From CAVTWH01 sp963850915 (lineage in GTDB: Bacteria; Actinomycetota; Actinomycetes; Mycobacteriales; Micromonosporaceae): a stretch of 64,000 bases of DNA. The notes under the pieces were generated by a model. It searched no databases, was not told the origin of the DNA, and saw only the letters and a list, made by a program, of their open reading frames with translations. Of this stretch, positions 17,413 to 26,052 are shown piece after piece. Positions within the stretch are counted from its first letter, which is position 1; each line of letters opens with the position of its first letter. Both the position numbers and the translations under genes were made by a program. The stretch lies in the NCBI GenBank assembly GCA_963850915.1, contig CAWKND010000010.1, positions 1 to 64,000 on the forward strand. Direction: 5' to 3'.

Positions 17413-18849
17413 CTACTGGCCGGCCCCGGACATGACGCAGGTCACGCCGTTGAGAGTGATCTTGGAGGGGGTGTCGTTCTTGCCGGTGTAGTGGCCGAGC
17501 AGCCCGGTGGAGTACGACTTACCGGCCTTCAGTACCGGCGCCCAGTTGCTGTCGGTGATCGTCACGTGCCGCCCGTCCTGCACGTACTTGCCGGGTACCA
17601 CGCCGTCGACGCGCTGGTTGCCGGCGAAGTCGAACTCCACCTTCCAGTCCTGCGCGTCCAGGGTGCCGTCGATGGAGATCGAGACGGTCACCAGGAAACC
17701 GATCTTCCAGTCCGAGTTGACCTTGTACCCGGCGGTGCACTTCAACACCGGCGTCGGGGGCGACGGGGTGTGCGAGGCCGACGGATGCAGGCCGGCCTGG
17801 TCGGTGGTACCGCCGAGCTTTCGGTCCTTGGTGGCCAGCGCCGCACCGCAGCCGAGGATCAGTACACCGAGAATGGCCAGCACCGCGATCAGCCCGGTCC
17901 GGCGCCGCCGCCGTGGCGACAGCTGCGGCGGCACCGGCGCAGGTACGAAGATCATCTGTGGCGGTGGGGGCGGTAACACCCGGGTCCCGCGCGGCCCGGA
18001 CGGCGGCGGCACCGGGACCGGCCGCGTGGTCGACGCCGGACTCGGGCGCGGCCGATCGTGGTGCGCGGCGGCCGTGGACAGCGCACGCAGCCGCAGCGCC
18101 AGCACCGCCGCGTCCGGCCGCGCCGCCGGATCGGCGGCAAGACACAGTTCAACCAGCGCGGGTACGTCGCGCGGCAGCCCGGCCACGCCGACCGGCAGCC
18201 GGCCACCGACCGGAGTCTGCCCGGTGAGCAGCTGGCAGAGCAGGACACCCAGGCAGTAGACGTCGGCGGCGGGCCGCGCGGGCGCGCCGGCCAGCCGCTC
18301 CGGCGACAGGTACGCGGGGGTACCCAGCAGCTGCGAGCCCTCGTGCTCGCCCTCGATCGCGGAGATCCCGAAGTCGACCACCTTCACGCCGCTGTCGGTC
18401 AGCATCACGTTGCCCGGCGTCACGTCCCGGTGTACCAGCCCGCGTGCGTGTGCGGTGGCCAGCGCGTCGGCCACCTGCGCGGCGATGTCCAGAGCGGAGC
18501 GCCACGGCAGCGGCCCCTGCGCCAGCCGGTCGGCCAGCGACACCCCGTCGACCAGCTCCATCACCACGAACGGAACGGTGACCCCGTCCTCGCCGACCGA
18601 CTCGCCGTAGTCGAAGACGTTGGTGATCCCGGGGTGCGACAGCCGGGCGACCGCCTGTGCCTCGCGCCGGATCCGGTCCCGGAACGCCGGTGCGGTGGCG
18701 AAGTCACCGGCGAGTACCTTCACCGCCACCTGCCGCCCGAGTACCTCGTCGTACGCGCGCCACACCACCGACATCCCGCCCGCCCCGAGGCGTTCGATCA
18801 GTCGGTACCGGCCGGCCAGCGTCGTCATGATGCCCCAAGTGTGCCGCAT
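17413..18849 (-). CDS. Membrane Ser/Thr protein kinase with extracellular CBM2-like domain
   Basis: About 478 residues. The kinase domain (about residues 15-275) has the glycine loop LGAGGMSVVWRAY, the Lys in QVAVKVLAGD, the catalytic loop HRDVTPGNVML and DFG in VVDFGISAIEG. A Pro-rich linker and one membrane helix (GLIAVLAILGVLILGCGAAL) follow. The exterior part, KVNSDWKIGFLVTVSISIDG to NSDW-like repeats and SKITLNGVTC, resembles a cellulose-binding family 2 fold. The PASTA repeats of PknB are absent, so this kinase probably senses a polysaccharide. The ATG at 18849 follows GGAGGCGGGC; an ATG at 18828 is the alternative. Confidence 0.85.
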   Translation of the reverse strand: MRHTWGIMTTLAGRYRLIERLGAGGMSVVWRAYDEVLGRQVAVKVLAGDFATAPAFRDRIRREAQAVARLSHPGITNVFDYGESVGEDGVTVPFVVMELVDGVSLADRLAQGPLPWRSALDIAAQVADALATAHARGLVHRDVTPGNVMLTDSGVKVVDFGISAIEGEHEGSQLLGTPAYLSPERLAGAPARPAADVYCLGVLLCQLLTGQTPVGGRLPVGVAGLPRDVPALVELCLAADPAARPDAAVLALRLRALSTAAAHHDRPRPSPASTTRPVPVPPPSGPRGTRVLPPPPPQMIFVPAPVPPQLSPRRRRRTGLIAVLAILGVLILGCGAALATKDRKLGGTTDQAGLHPSASHTPSPPTPVLKCTAGYKVNSDWKIGFLVTVSISIDGTLDAQDWKVEFDFAGNQRVDGVVPGKYVQDGRHVTITDSNWAPVLKAGKSYSTGLLGHYTGKNDTPSKITLNGVTCVMSGAGQ

Positions 18850-19042
18850 GCCCGCCTCCGTGTATCCGGACCGCCGACGCATCGGTAGCCGACCCTCACC
18901 GGGGCAGGCGGATTGCCTTTGCGCCCGACGGTTGGGCGTTCGGGGGAGCCGGCGCATCGGCCGTTCCGGCGAGGCCGGTCGCGATTGTGTCGCTCCTGGT
19001 CACGCCGGGCATTCGCGGGCTGTGCCGGGCACTGCGGTCACC

Positions 19043-19048
19043 TATGAT
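19043..19048 (+). promoter_or_regulatory. -10 element of a leaderless promoter, module copy 1
   Basis: TATGAT followed by 7 nt and then the GTG at 19056. The same arrangement, CCTATGATCCGC, recurs before the second copy at 21789. No ribosome-binding site lies before the start codon, which fits transcription beginning at the start codon. Confidence 0.6.
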
Positions 19049-19055
19049 CCGCGAG

Positions 19056-20024
19056 GTGACCGCCCCGTCGACGTACCACGAGCCGACCTACCCCGAGCTC
19101 CGGCTGGAGCCGGAGGACGCCTTCCCCGAGCTGGCCGACCTCCGGTTCGCGATGCGCGGCGGGGACTGGCGTACCGTCTCGGGCTTCTTCGACCAGCTGC
19201 CCGATGACCATGCCCGGGCGATCGCGCTGACGATCGCCGGGGACGTACCGGAGACCGAGCAGTTCGTCACCGACGTGGTCACCCGGGAGCCGGGCTCGGC
19301 GCTGGCCCGGGCGCTCTACGGGCAGCGGTACGTGGGGCTGGCGTGGGAGGTGCGTACCAGCCAGCGGGCCAAGAACGTCAGCAAGCAGCAGTTCGCCACC
19401 ATGCGCGAACACCTGATCACGGCGGAGCGGGTACTCATCGATCTGACCGCCTGGCGGCCCGACTACGCCCTCGGCTGGGCGGTCCGGCTCACCACCTCGA
19501 TGGGGCTTGAGCTGGGCATGAACGAGGCCAAGCGGCGCTACGCGCAGCTCGCCAAGGTCCGGCCGCACCTCTACAACGCCCAGGCGCGGATGCTGCAACT
19601 GTTGTGCCCCAAGTGGTGTGGTACCTGGGAGGAGATGTTCGGCTTCGTCCGGGAGTGCGTCCGCACGGCACCGGACGGCAGCCTGAACCCCGCGCTGATC
19701 GCCGACGCGCACCTGGAGCGCGGCTACGAGATGAAGGCGCCGGAGCGCACCCAGTACCTGCGCCAGCCGGCCGTCATCCGGGAACTGCAGGACGCGGCGC
19801 GGCGCTCGGTACTGCACCCCGCGTTCCGTCGGGTGTACGGGTGGGTCGGCGCGCACTCGTGCTTCGCGGCGGCGTTCAGCCTGGCCGGCGAGTACCGGAT
19901 GGCGGCCGTACACTTCCGCGAACTCGGCGACCTCGGCAGCCGGTACCCGTGGAGCTACTACGGCGACGCGCAGCGGGTACTCGCCCAGCACCGGGCGGCG
20001 GCGCTCGGCGTGGTACCGGCATGA
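19056..20024 (+). CDS. DUF4034-like helical protein, module copy 1 (protein A1)
   Basis: 322 residues, soluble, almost entirely alpha-helical by appearance. I recognise no catalytic motif. Landmarks shared with protein A2 are FDQLPDDHAR (A2: FTEFTDDHAR), NEAKRRYAQL, QLLCPKWCGTWEEMFGFVRE and the C-terminal HFRELGDLGSRYPWSY. The PKWxGxWEExxxFxRE segment recalls the DUF4034 family of TPR-like proteins. The GTG at 19056 is chosen because a perfect -10 box lies 7 nt upstream and homology with A2 begins there. Its stop overlaps the start of the M16-like gene by 4 nt, so the two are translationally coupled. Likely a partner or scaffold of that membrane protease. Confidence 0.7.
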   Translation: MTAPSTYHEPTYPELRLEPEDAFPELADLRFAMRGGDWRTVSGFFDQLPDDHARAIALTIAGDVPETEQFVTDVVTREPGSALARALYGQRYVGLAWEVRTSQRAKNVSKQQFATMREHLITAERVLIDLTAWRPDYALGWAVRLTTSMGLELGMNEAKRRYAQLAKVRPHLYNAQARMLQLLCPKWCGTWEEMFGFVRECVRTAPDGSLNPALIADAHLERGYEMKAPERTQYLRQPAVIRELQDAARRSVLHPAFRRVYGWVGAHSCFAAAFSLAGEYRMAAVHFRELGDLGSRYPWSYYGDAQRVLAQHRAAALGVVPA

Positions 20025-21724
20025 TCCGGGAAACCGAGGTCGACGGGGTACCCACACTGGTCGCCCCCACCCAGGGCCCGATGCACGCCGGGCTGGTCTT
20101 CCGGGTCGGCCGCTCCGACGAGACACTGGCCACCGCCGGCATCACCCACCTCGTCGAGCACCTGGCACTGCACCGGCACGGCCTCACCGACTACCACTTC
20201 AACGGCTCCACCGAGTCGGTCTACACCAGCTTCCACATGCAGGGCAGCGAGTCCGATGTGGTGGCCTTCCTGGCCGGCGTCTGCGAGTCGCTCCTCGACA
20301 TGCCGATGGACCGGTTGCCGGTGGAGAAGGAGATCCTGCGTACCGAGGCGGCCAGCCGGCGCTCCGGGGTGAACCGGCAACTGCCGCTGTGGCGCTACGG
20401 GGCGGCCAGCTACGGCCTGGTCAGCTACCCCGAGTGGGGGCTGACCGGGATCGGGCCGGAGCACATCCAGCACTGGGTACGCAGCTGGTTCACCCGGGAG
20501 AACGCGGTGCTGTGGATCGCCGGGGCGGGCGTACCGGCGGGACTGCGACTGCGCCTGCCCAGCGGGGTACGCCGGCCGGTACCCGCGGTCACCTCGGCGC
20601 TGCCGCGTACCCCGGCGTACTACAGCGACGGCGAGGGCGTGGTGATGGACGCCGTCGTCAAGCGCTCGACGGCCGCGTCGCTCTTCTCCGGCGTACTGGA
20701 GCGGGAGCTGTTCCGCTCGCTGCGCCAGGAGGGCGGGTACTCCTACACGGCCACCACCGACTACGACCCGCGTGGCGACGGGTACGCCGTGCTGACCGCG
20801 TACGCGGACGCGCTGCCGGAGAAGCAGGACGCGGTACTCGGCGGCTTCGTCGACGCGCTGGCCCGGATGCGGATCGGCCGGATCGAGGCCGGCGACCTGA
20901 CCGCGGTGCGGGGCAAGCGCACCGAGTCGTTCAGCCACCCCGAGGTACACGCTGCCCGGCTTGCCGGGGCCGCCACCAACCTGCTCTCCGGGCACCCCAA
21001 CCACAGCCTGACGGAGTTGCGCGCCGAACTCGACGCGGTCACCATCGCCGATCTGCACGCGGTCGCGCAGGAGGTGAGCGGGAGCATGCTGCTGCAGGTA
21101 CCCGAGGGCCACCGCGCCGACTGGGCCGGTTTCGTCGCGGCGCCCACCTACTCCGAGTACCGGGTGGACGGCGAGCGCTTCCGGTCCCGCGAGTCCGACA
21201 AGCTCGGCCTGGTGGTCGGTACCGACGGCGTCAGCCTGGTAGACGAGGAGCACGCGGTGACCGTGCTGTTCAGCCAGTGCGCCGGCCTGCTCGCCTGGCC
21301 GGACGGTGGCCGGCAACTCGTCGGCCAGGACGGCATCGTGATCCGGCTCGAGCCGACGCTGTGGCAGATCGATCCGCGTGCGCTCGGGTACGTCGACAGC
21401 CGGGTACCGCGCGGGCTGGTCGCCCCGATGCCGGCCCGCGCGCCCGAAGCGATCCCGCAGCCCAAGCGCAAAGTCGCCGCGAATCCGGCGACCAACGCGG
21501 CTCCGCCCGCCGCACGCAAGCGCGGCACGATGGAGATCGTCGGGATCGTCATCCTCACCGTCGTCTCGGTGTTCTGCACGGCCGGCGGGCTGCTCGGCAC
21601 GCTCGGCGTGTTCAGCGACAGCAACTCCGACAGCGCCGAGCGCAATGTCATCTACGCCGGCTGGGCACTGACCGCGATCATCATCTTCGCCCTGGTACTG
21701 CTGGTCCGGCGCGGCCGGCGATAG
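20021..21724 (+). CDS. Membrane-anchored M16-like metalloprotease, module copy 1 (protein B1)
   Basis: 567 residues. The N-terminal half fits an M16 (insulinase/processing peptidase) fold: the inverted zinc motif H43-L-V-E46-H47 in GITHLVEHLALH, then EKEILRTEA about 60 residues on, which can supply the third ligand Glu. An M16 C-domain follows (VLERELFRSLRQEGGYSYTA is typical). The next part, LGLVVGTDGVSLVDEEHAVT with several Trp, may be a PH-like beta domain. A Pro/Ala/Lys linker leads to two membrane helices (IVGIVILTVVSVFCTAGGLL and TAIIIFALVLLV). There is no signal peptide, so the protease domain is probably cytosolic and tethered from its C-terminus. Substrate unknown. Second gene of an A-B pair duplicated just downstream. 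Confidence 0.75.
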   Translation: MIRETEVDGVPTLVAPTQGPMHAGLVFRVGRSDETLATAGITHLVEHLALHRHGLTDYHFNGSTESVYTSFHMQGSESDVVAFLAGVCESLLDMPMDRLPVEKEILRTEAASRRSGVNRQLPLWRYGAASYGLVSYPEWGLTGIGPEHIQHWVRSWFTRENAVLWIAGAGVPAGLRLRLPSGVRRPVPAVTSALPRTPAYYSDGEGVVMDAVVKRSTAASLFSGVLERELFRSLRQEGGYSYTATTDYDPRGDGYAVLTAYADALPEKQDAVLGGFVDALARMRIGRIEAGDLTAVRGKRTESFSHPEVHAARLAGAATNLLSGHPNHSLTELRAELDAVTIADLHAVAQEVSGSMLLQVPEGHRADWAGFVAAPTYSEYRVDGERFRSRESDKLGLVVGTDGVSLVDEEHAVTVLFSQCAGLLAWPDGGRQLVGQDGIVIRLEPTLWQIDPRALGYVDSRVPRGLVAPMPARAPEAIPQPKRKVAANPATNAAPPAARKRGTMEIVGIVILTVVSVFCTAGGLLGTLGVFSDSNSDSAERNVIYAGWALTAIIIFALVLLVRRGRR

Positions 21725-21788
21725 CTACCCGATGATCCGTTTGCTGCTCGCGTGATCCACCGGGGCAGTCAGCCGGCTGGGAAACTCC

Positions 21789-21794
21789 TATGAT
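21789..21794 (+). promoter_or_regulatory. -10 element of a leaderless promoter, module copy 2
   Basis: TATGAT, 6 nt, then the ATG at 21801. Context CCTATGATCCGC is shared with copy 1 at 19043, although the surrounding intergenic sequence is not conserved. This suggests selection for the element, not recent duplication. Confidence 0.6.
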
Positions 21795-21800
21795 CCGCCG

Positions 21801-22730
21801 ATGACCTCCCCCCGTACCGTCCTCGACGGTCTTGACGATGCGGGCGCCTACCCCGAGATCAGGCGGCTACGCAAGGCCGTCGGCGTCGGGAGCTGGCGGC
21901 CGATCGCCGCGATGTTCACCGAGTTCACCGACGACCACGCCCGCTCCTGCGCGGTCAAATCCGCGGCCGAGGTGGCCGGCAGCGAGCGACTGTTCCGGGC
22001 CGCGGCGCGAAGCGACGGGGGTACCCTCGCGCGGCTGCTGCTGGCCGCCCGCAACGTCGAGCTCGCCTACTTCGCCCTGGAATTCGGCGAACGCCTGAGT
22101 TACGAGCAGGTACGGGTGTTCCGCGACCGGCTCGCCCGGGCCGAACAGGAGCTCATCGACGTCTGCGCGCTCGAGCCGGACAACGTGGTCGCCTGGGAAC
22201 TGCGGGTGGCCACCGCGGCCGGCCTGGAAATGGACGCGGGCGAGGCCAAGCGGCGCTGGGACCAACTGACCGCGCGCAACGCGCAGCTGTTCCCGGCCCA
22301 GTTCCGGCGGCTGCAGGCACTCTGCCCGAAATGGGGCGGCAGCTGGGAAGCGGCCCTCGACTTCGCCCGTGAAGCCAGCGCCGCCGCGACGCCGGGCAGC
22401 CTCACTCCGTCGCTGATCCCGGCGGTACACCTGGAGCGCTGGCTGTCGGCCGACTGCGACGTGGACCTCTTGCGTACCAAGGAGGTACAGCGGGAGGTGG
22501 CCGATGCCGCGCAGAAATCGGTACTGCACAAGGATTTCCAGCAGGTGTACCGGTGGGTACAGGCGCACGGTACCTTCGCGCTCTACTACAGCCTGCTGGG
22601 CCAGGCCAAGCAGGCCGGCGCGCACTTCCGGGCGATGAACACGCTCGGCAGCACCTACCCGTGGGCCTACTTCGCCGAGCCGGTTGCCGTGCTTGCCGCG
22701 CACCGCAACGCCGCGCTCGAGAAGGGCTGA
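21801..22730 (+). CDS. DUF4034-like helical protein, module copy 2 (protein A2)
   Basis: 309 residues, soluble. Homologous to A1 along its length: FTEFTDDHARSCAVKSAAEV, AGEAKRRWDQLTARNAQLF, ALCPKWGGSWEAALDFAREA and HFRAMNTLGSTYPWAYFAEP all have counterparts. Divergence between A1 and A2 is large, so the duplication is old. Leaderless ATG start. It ends 4 nt before the GTG of B2, keeping the A-B order. Role not known; constant pairing with the protease suggests an adaptor or substrate-presenting protein. Confidence 0.7.
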   Translation: MTSPRTVLDGLDDAGAYPEIRRLRKAVGVGSWRPIAAMFTEFTDDHARSCAVKSAAEVAGSERLFRAAARSDGGTLARLLLAARNVELAYFALEFGERLSYEQVRVFRDRLARAEQELIDVCALEPDNVVAWELRVATAAGLEMDAGEAKRRWDQLTARNAQLFPAQFRRLQALCPKWGGSWEAALDFAREASAAATPGSLTPSLIPAVHLERWLSADCDVDLLRTKEVQREVADAAQKSVLHKDFQQVYRWVQAHGTFALYYSLLGQAKQAGAHFRAMNTLGSTYPWAYFAEPVAVLAAHRNAALEKG

Positions 22731-22734
22731 CCCG

Positions 22735-24519
22735 GTGATCAAAGAGACCGAAGTCGACGGCGTACCCACCTTTCTGGCCCCGACCGACGGTCCGCTCCGT
22801 GCGGGCCTGGTGTTCCGCGTCGGGCAGGCGGACGAGACCCTGGCCACGCACGGCATCACGCACCTGGTCGAACACCTGGCCCTGCACCGCCTCGGGCTGG
22901 CCGACTACCACTACAACGGCGCCACCGGGCTGATCAGCACGCACTTCTTCATGCAGGGCGGCGAGGCCGAGGTGGTCGGCTTCCTAGCCGGCGTCTGCGA
23001 ATCCCTGGGCGACCTGCCGGTGGACCGGCTGGTCACCGAGCGGGAGATCATCCGCACCGAGGCGGCCGGCCGGGACAGCGACACCGCGCCGAAGATGCCG
23101 CTGTGGCGCTACGGCACGGTCGGGTACGGGCTGGCCAGCGCCCGCGAGTGGGGCATGTACCGGCTCACCGCCGAGGACGTACGCGGCTGGGCCCGGCGCT
23201 GGTTCACCCGGGACAACGCCGCGCTGTGGCTGGCCGGCGACGGCGTACCGGCCGGGCTGCGACTTGCCCTGCCCGGTGGCAAGCGCCGCCCGGTACCCAA
23301 GGCGGTCAGTACCCTGCCACGCACCCCCGCGTACTTCATCGAGGGCCCGCTCGGTCTCGTGGTGGACAGCGTCGTACCGGCCGGGCTGGCGGCGCAGGCG
23401 TACACCGGCGTACTGGAACGGGAGCTGACCCGGGCACTGCGCCACGAGAACGGGTACTCGGCCACGGTGCTGGCCCGGTACGCGGGGCGCGGCGACGGGT
23501 ACGCCACGGTGACGGCGGCCGCCGACGCGCTCGCCGAGAACCAGGGCGCCGCGCTGGGTACCCTCGTGGACGCGCTGGCCCGGCTGCGGCTGGGCCAGAT
23601 CCGTGACGAGGACCTGGCAGCGGTACGCACCGCGCTGGCCAGCGAACTCGCCGACCCACGGCTGGCGGCACAGCGGCTGCCGGACTGGGCGACCAACGCG
23701 CTCATCCGCCAGCCGAACCTGTCCGTCGAGGAGCTGCTGGCGCAGCAGGAGGCGGTGACCGCGCAGAGCGTCAGCGAGGTCGCGGTGGCCGCCGCGCAGA
23801 CGGCGCTGCTGCGCCTGCCGGAGGGGTACACCGCCGAGTGGGCCGGGTTCGTCGCCGCGCCGGCGTTCTCGGCGACCGCGGTGGACGGCGACGAGGTACT
23901 CAGCTTCGAGGAGCAGGACAGCCTGTTGGTGGTCGGGGCGGACGGGGTCAGCATGTTGACGCCGGCCGGCCCGCTGACCGTCCGGTACGCCGACTGCCGG
24001 GCACAGCTGCGCCGGCCGGACGGGGCGCTCACCTTCATCGGTACCGACGGCATCCGGGTACCGGTCGAGCCCACCCTGTGGCAGCTCACCCCGGCACAGC
24101 TGACCCTGCTGGACACCGGCGCTCCGGAGCCCGTCCGGGTACCCCTGCCGGCCCGGGAACCGGCCGAAATCCCGCAGCCCGACAGCAAGGCGCTGCGTAC
24201 CAAGAAGTCCCGTGCGCCGATCGTGTTCCGCGAGCCGCAGACCGAGCAGCCGCCCGAGGTCGAGACCCTGATGTGGGACCGCACGAAGACCGAGCGCAAG
24301 GAGCGCAGCCAGGCAACCCCCAAGCCGGTCGCGGACCGGCGGTCGAAAGCGCGCCGCTCGATGCGCCGGCGCGGCTTCGCCACGCTGGCGCTGGTCAGCA
24401 TCACGGTGCGGTCGATCGGCTGGGGACTGCTCTACGCCTCGATGTTCGCGGCGGTCTGCACGCTGGCCAGCGCGGTGTTGTTCATGGTCAAGTACGACGC
24501 CTACAAGAACAGCCGCTGA
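22735..24519 (+). CDS. Membrane-anchored M16-like metalloprotease, module copy 2 (protein B2)
   Basis: 594 residues, GTG start. The N-terminus (IKETEVDGVPTFLAPTDGPL) and the zinc motif H43-L-V-E46-H47 align exactly with B1, and EREIIRTEAAG supplies the candidate third ligand. The order is the same: M16 N-domain, M16 C-domain (VLERELTRALRHENGYSATV), PH-like segment (LLVVGADGVSMLTPAGPLTV), then a charged linker of about 100 residues, longer than in B1, and C-terminal hydrophobic helices (SIGWGLLYASMFAAVCTLAS). Both copies keep the metal ligands, so both are probably active; they may work as a heterodimer, as mitochondrial-type M16B enzymes do. Ends before a terminator at 24548. Confidence 0.75.
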   Translation: MIKETEVDGVPTFLAPTDGPLRAGLVFRVGQADETLATHGITHLVEHLALHRLGLADYHYNGATGLISTHFFMQGGEAEVVGFLAGVCESLGDLPVDRLVTEREIIRTEAAGRDSDTAPKMPLWRYGTVGYGLASAREWGMYRLTAEDVRGWARRWFTRDNAALWLAGDGVPAGLRLALPGGKRRPVPKAVSTLPRTPAYFIEGPLGLVVDSVVPAGLAAQAYTGVLERELTRALRHENGYSATVLARYAGRGDGYATVTAAADALAENQGAALGTLVDALARLRLGQIRDEDLAAVRTALASELADPRLAAQRLPDWATNALIRQPNLSVEELLAQQEAVTAQSVSEVAVAAAQTALLRLPEGYTAEWAGFVAAPAFSATAVDGDEVLSFEEQDSLLVVGADGVSMLTPAGPLTVRYADCRAQLRRPDGALTFIGTDGIRVPVEPTLWQLTPAQLTLLDTGAPEPVRVPLPAREPAEIPQPDSKALRTKKSRAPIVFREPQTEQPPEVETLMWDRTKTERKERSQATPKPVADRRSKARRSMRRRGFATLALVSITVRSIGWGLLYASMFAAVCTLASAVLFMVKYDAYKNSR

Positions 24520-24547
24520 CCGCTCAGCCGGCTGGCGGGGAAACGCG

Positions 24548-24581
24548 AGCGGCGCCGCCCCACTGGTGGGGCGGCGCCGCT
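24548..24581. terminator. Bidirectional terminator between the protease module and ssrA
   Basis: AGCGGCGCCGCCCC, loop ACTGGT, GGGGCGGCGCCGCT: a perfect 14-bp stem. It lies between the stop of B2 (+) and the 3' end of tmRNA (-), serving both. Confidence 0.8.
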
Positions 24582-24591
24582 ACCTGCATCC

Positions 24592-24961
24592 GGTGGAGAT
24601 GCCGGGAATCGAACCCGGGTCCTCCGCCGTGTTGCCAGGACTTCTCCGAGCGCAGCTCGCTAGGTCTTCTCGGCCCTACCGTTCACGCGAGCGAGACGGT
24701 AAGACAGGCCCAGTCACGTTTAATCTCACCGCACGGCCCCCGCGACGAGGTCCGATTGGCCAGCCTTCTAGCTGACGCCGGCTACTGGGACGAAGGCGTT
24801 CCCAGGCCGACGGACTAGCTACTCGCCTCAGGCGGCGAGAGCGTAGTCAGCGCGATTAATCTTGGCGCTTATTGTTTTCCGACGACGATTAACGAGACGG
24901 CGTCGGCTTCCTCGGCTCGCTTCTCCTGCCTCAACGTACGGAGTCGAAACCAGTCATCCCC
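24592..24961 (-). ncRNA. ssrA: tmRNA (transfer-messenger RNA)
   Basis: About 370 nt on the minus strand. The 5' end GGGGATGACTGGTTTCGAC is the canonical tmRNA start and pairs with the 3' end CATCTCC-A-CC; the terminal A of CCA is not encoded. The T arm reads GGGTTCGATTCCC. The tag frame at 24828-24866 encodes AKINRADYALAA followed by TGA, 12 codons, with the resume codon GCC after AATAAGC. The ALAA end is the universal protease signal, and length and spacing match mycobacterial tmRNA. smpB lies 1.1 kb upstream on the same strand. Confidence 0.95.
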
Positions 24962-25059
24962 TTACGACCACGCCGGTGGCGCGGTACCACAAGACTAGCG
25001 CTCCGGCGCACCATCGTCATCCCGGTTCCCGCGCCACCCGTTTGCGGGGCGCGGCGGGC

Positions 25060-25914
25060 TCAGGTCGTGGTCACGCTCACCGAGCAGGCGGGTACGGCCT
25101 GCGGCTGGTCGGTCGGGCCCCACGTCGCCTGGAAGCCGAAGTAGGTGGGCGTGGCCGGGGCGAGCGCGCCGTTCCAGGTGGCGTTCGTGAACGTCACGCC
25201 GGTCGCCGAGCTGGCGGCCAGCGTCGCGCTCCAGACATTGAAGACGGAGAGCGTGAAGCCGCTGGTACCGGTGCAGGTCAGTTGGATCCGCCAGCCGGTC
25301 ACGCCGCTCGCGTGGGCGGTGAGTTCGACGCTGACCTGGATGTTGTTGGGGCCCCAGTGGTTCTCGATGCTCGCCTGCGCGGTCAGCACCGGTCCGGCCT
25401 GTGCCGGCGCGGCAGTGGCCTGGCTGGCCGAGGGCGCCGGGGCAGCTGAGCTGCCCGAGGGCACCGGGCCGCCGGACGGGACCGTGCTCGGCGAGGTACC
25501 CGGGTGGTTCGAGGAGCCGGCCGGCGTGGGTACCGGCGTGCCCGTACCCCCGTCTGCCCCGCCCTGGATCGCGACGTCGGCGCTCGCCGCGCCCACCGGC
25601 GGGGTGCTCCCGGTCCGCGACGGGCTGGTCACCGCCCACGCCACGCCGACCACGAACACCACCACCGCGAATGCCAGCAGCCCGACCAGCCAGGGCGACA
25701 GCCCGCCGCTGTCCCGCGGCGTCCGCAGCGGATCGACCAGGTCGACGGGGTCGAGGTCGGCCGGACCGAGGTCGGCTGGAACCAGGTCGGCTGGAACCAG
25801 ATCGGCTGGGTCGAGGCCCGGATCCAGGTCGGCGTCCACATCCGGGAGGTGCGCGGCACCGCCGGGGCCGGCAGCGGGGTCGCCGTGTTCCGGAGCGGCG
25901 CGATGTCTTGCCAC
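25060..25914 (-). CDS. Membrane-anchored CBM2-domain protein
   Basis: 284 residues. The cytosolic N-terminus carries an Asp-Leu repeat (LVPADLVPADLGPADL) that is acidic and low in complexity; one membrane helix follows (LVGLLAFAVVVFVVGVAWAV), then a Pro/Ser/Gly-rich linker, then about 105 residues resembling a family 2 carbohydrate-binding module: NHWGPNNIQVSVELTAHASG, VTGWRIQL, TFTNATWNGALAPATPTYFG and a terminal Cys. The protein should display a polysaccharide-binding domain outside the membrane. No catalytic domain. The same fold type ends the kinase at 17413. It lies between ssrA and smpB and interrupts their usual adjacency. Confidence 0.75.
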   Translation of the reverse strand: MARHRAAPEHGDPAAGPGGAAHLPDVDADLDPGLDPADLVPADLVPADLGPADLDPVDLVDPLRTPRDSGGLSPWLVGLLAFAVVVFVVGVAWAVTSPSRTGSTPPVGAASADVAIQGGADGGTGTPVPTPAGSSNHPGTSPSTVPSGGPVPSGSSAAPAPSASQATAAPAQAGPVLTAQASIENHWGPNNIQVSVELTAHASGVTGWRIQLTCTGTSGFTLSVFNVWSATLAASSATGVTFTNATWNGALAPATPTYFGFQATWGPTDQPQAVPACSVSVTTT

Positions 25915-26052
25915 GAACAGCCCTCCCAGGCACCCCGAGCACGGGGGCCGCGGACGGTGCCGCCCCCGCCGCGAGGGTAGCCGCTGGAGTCGGGGCGCGT
26001 AATCCGCCGACGCAGCACCAGTCGGGGCGTAACAGGGGACGGGACCGCAGGA

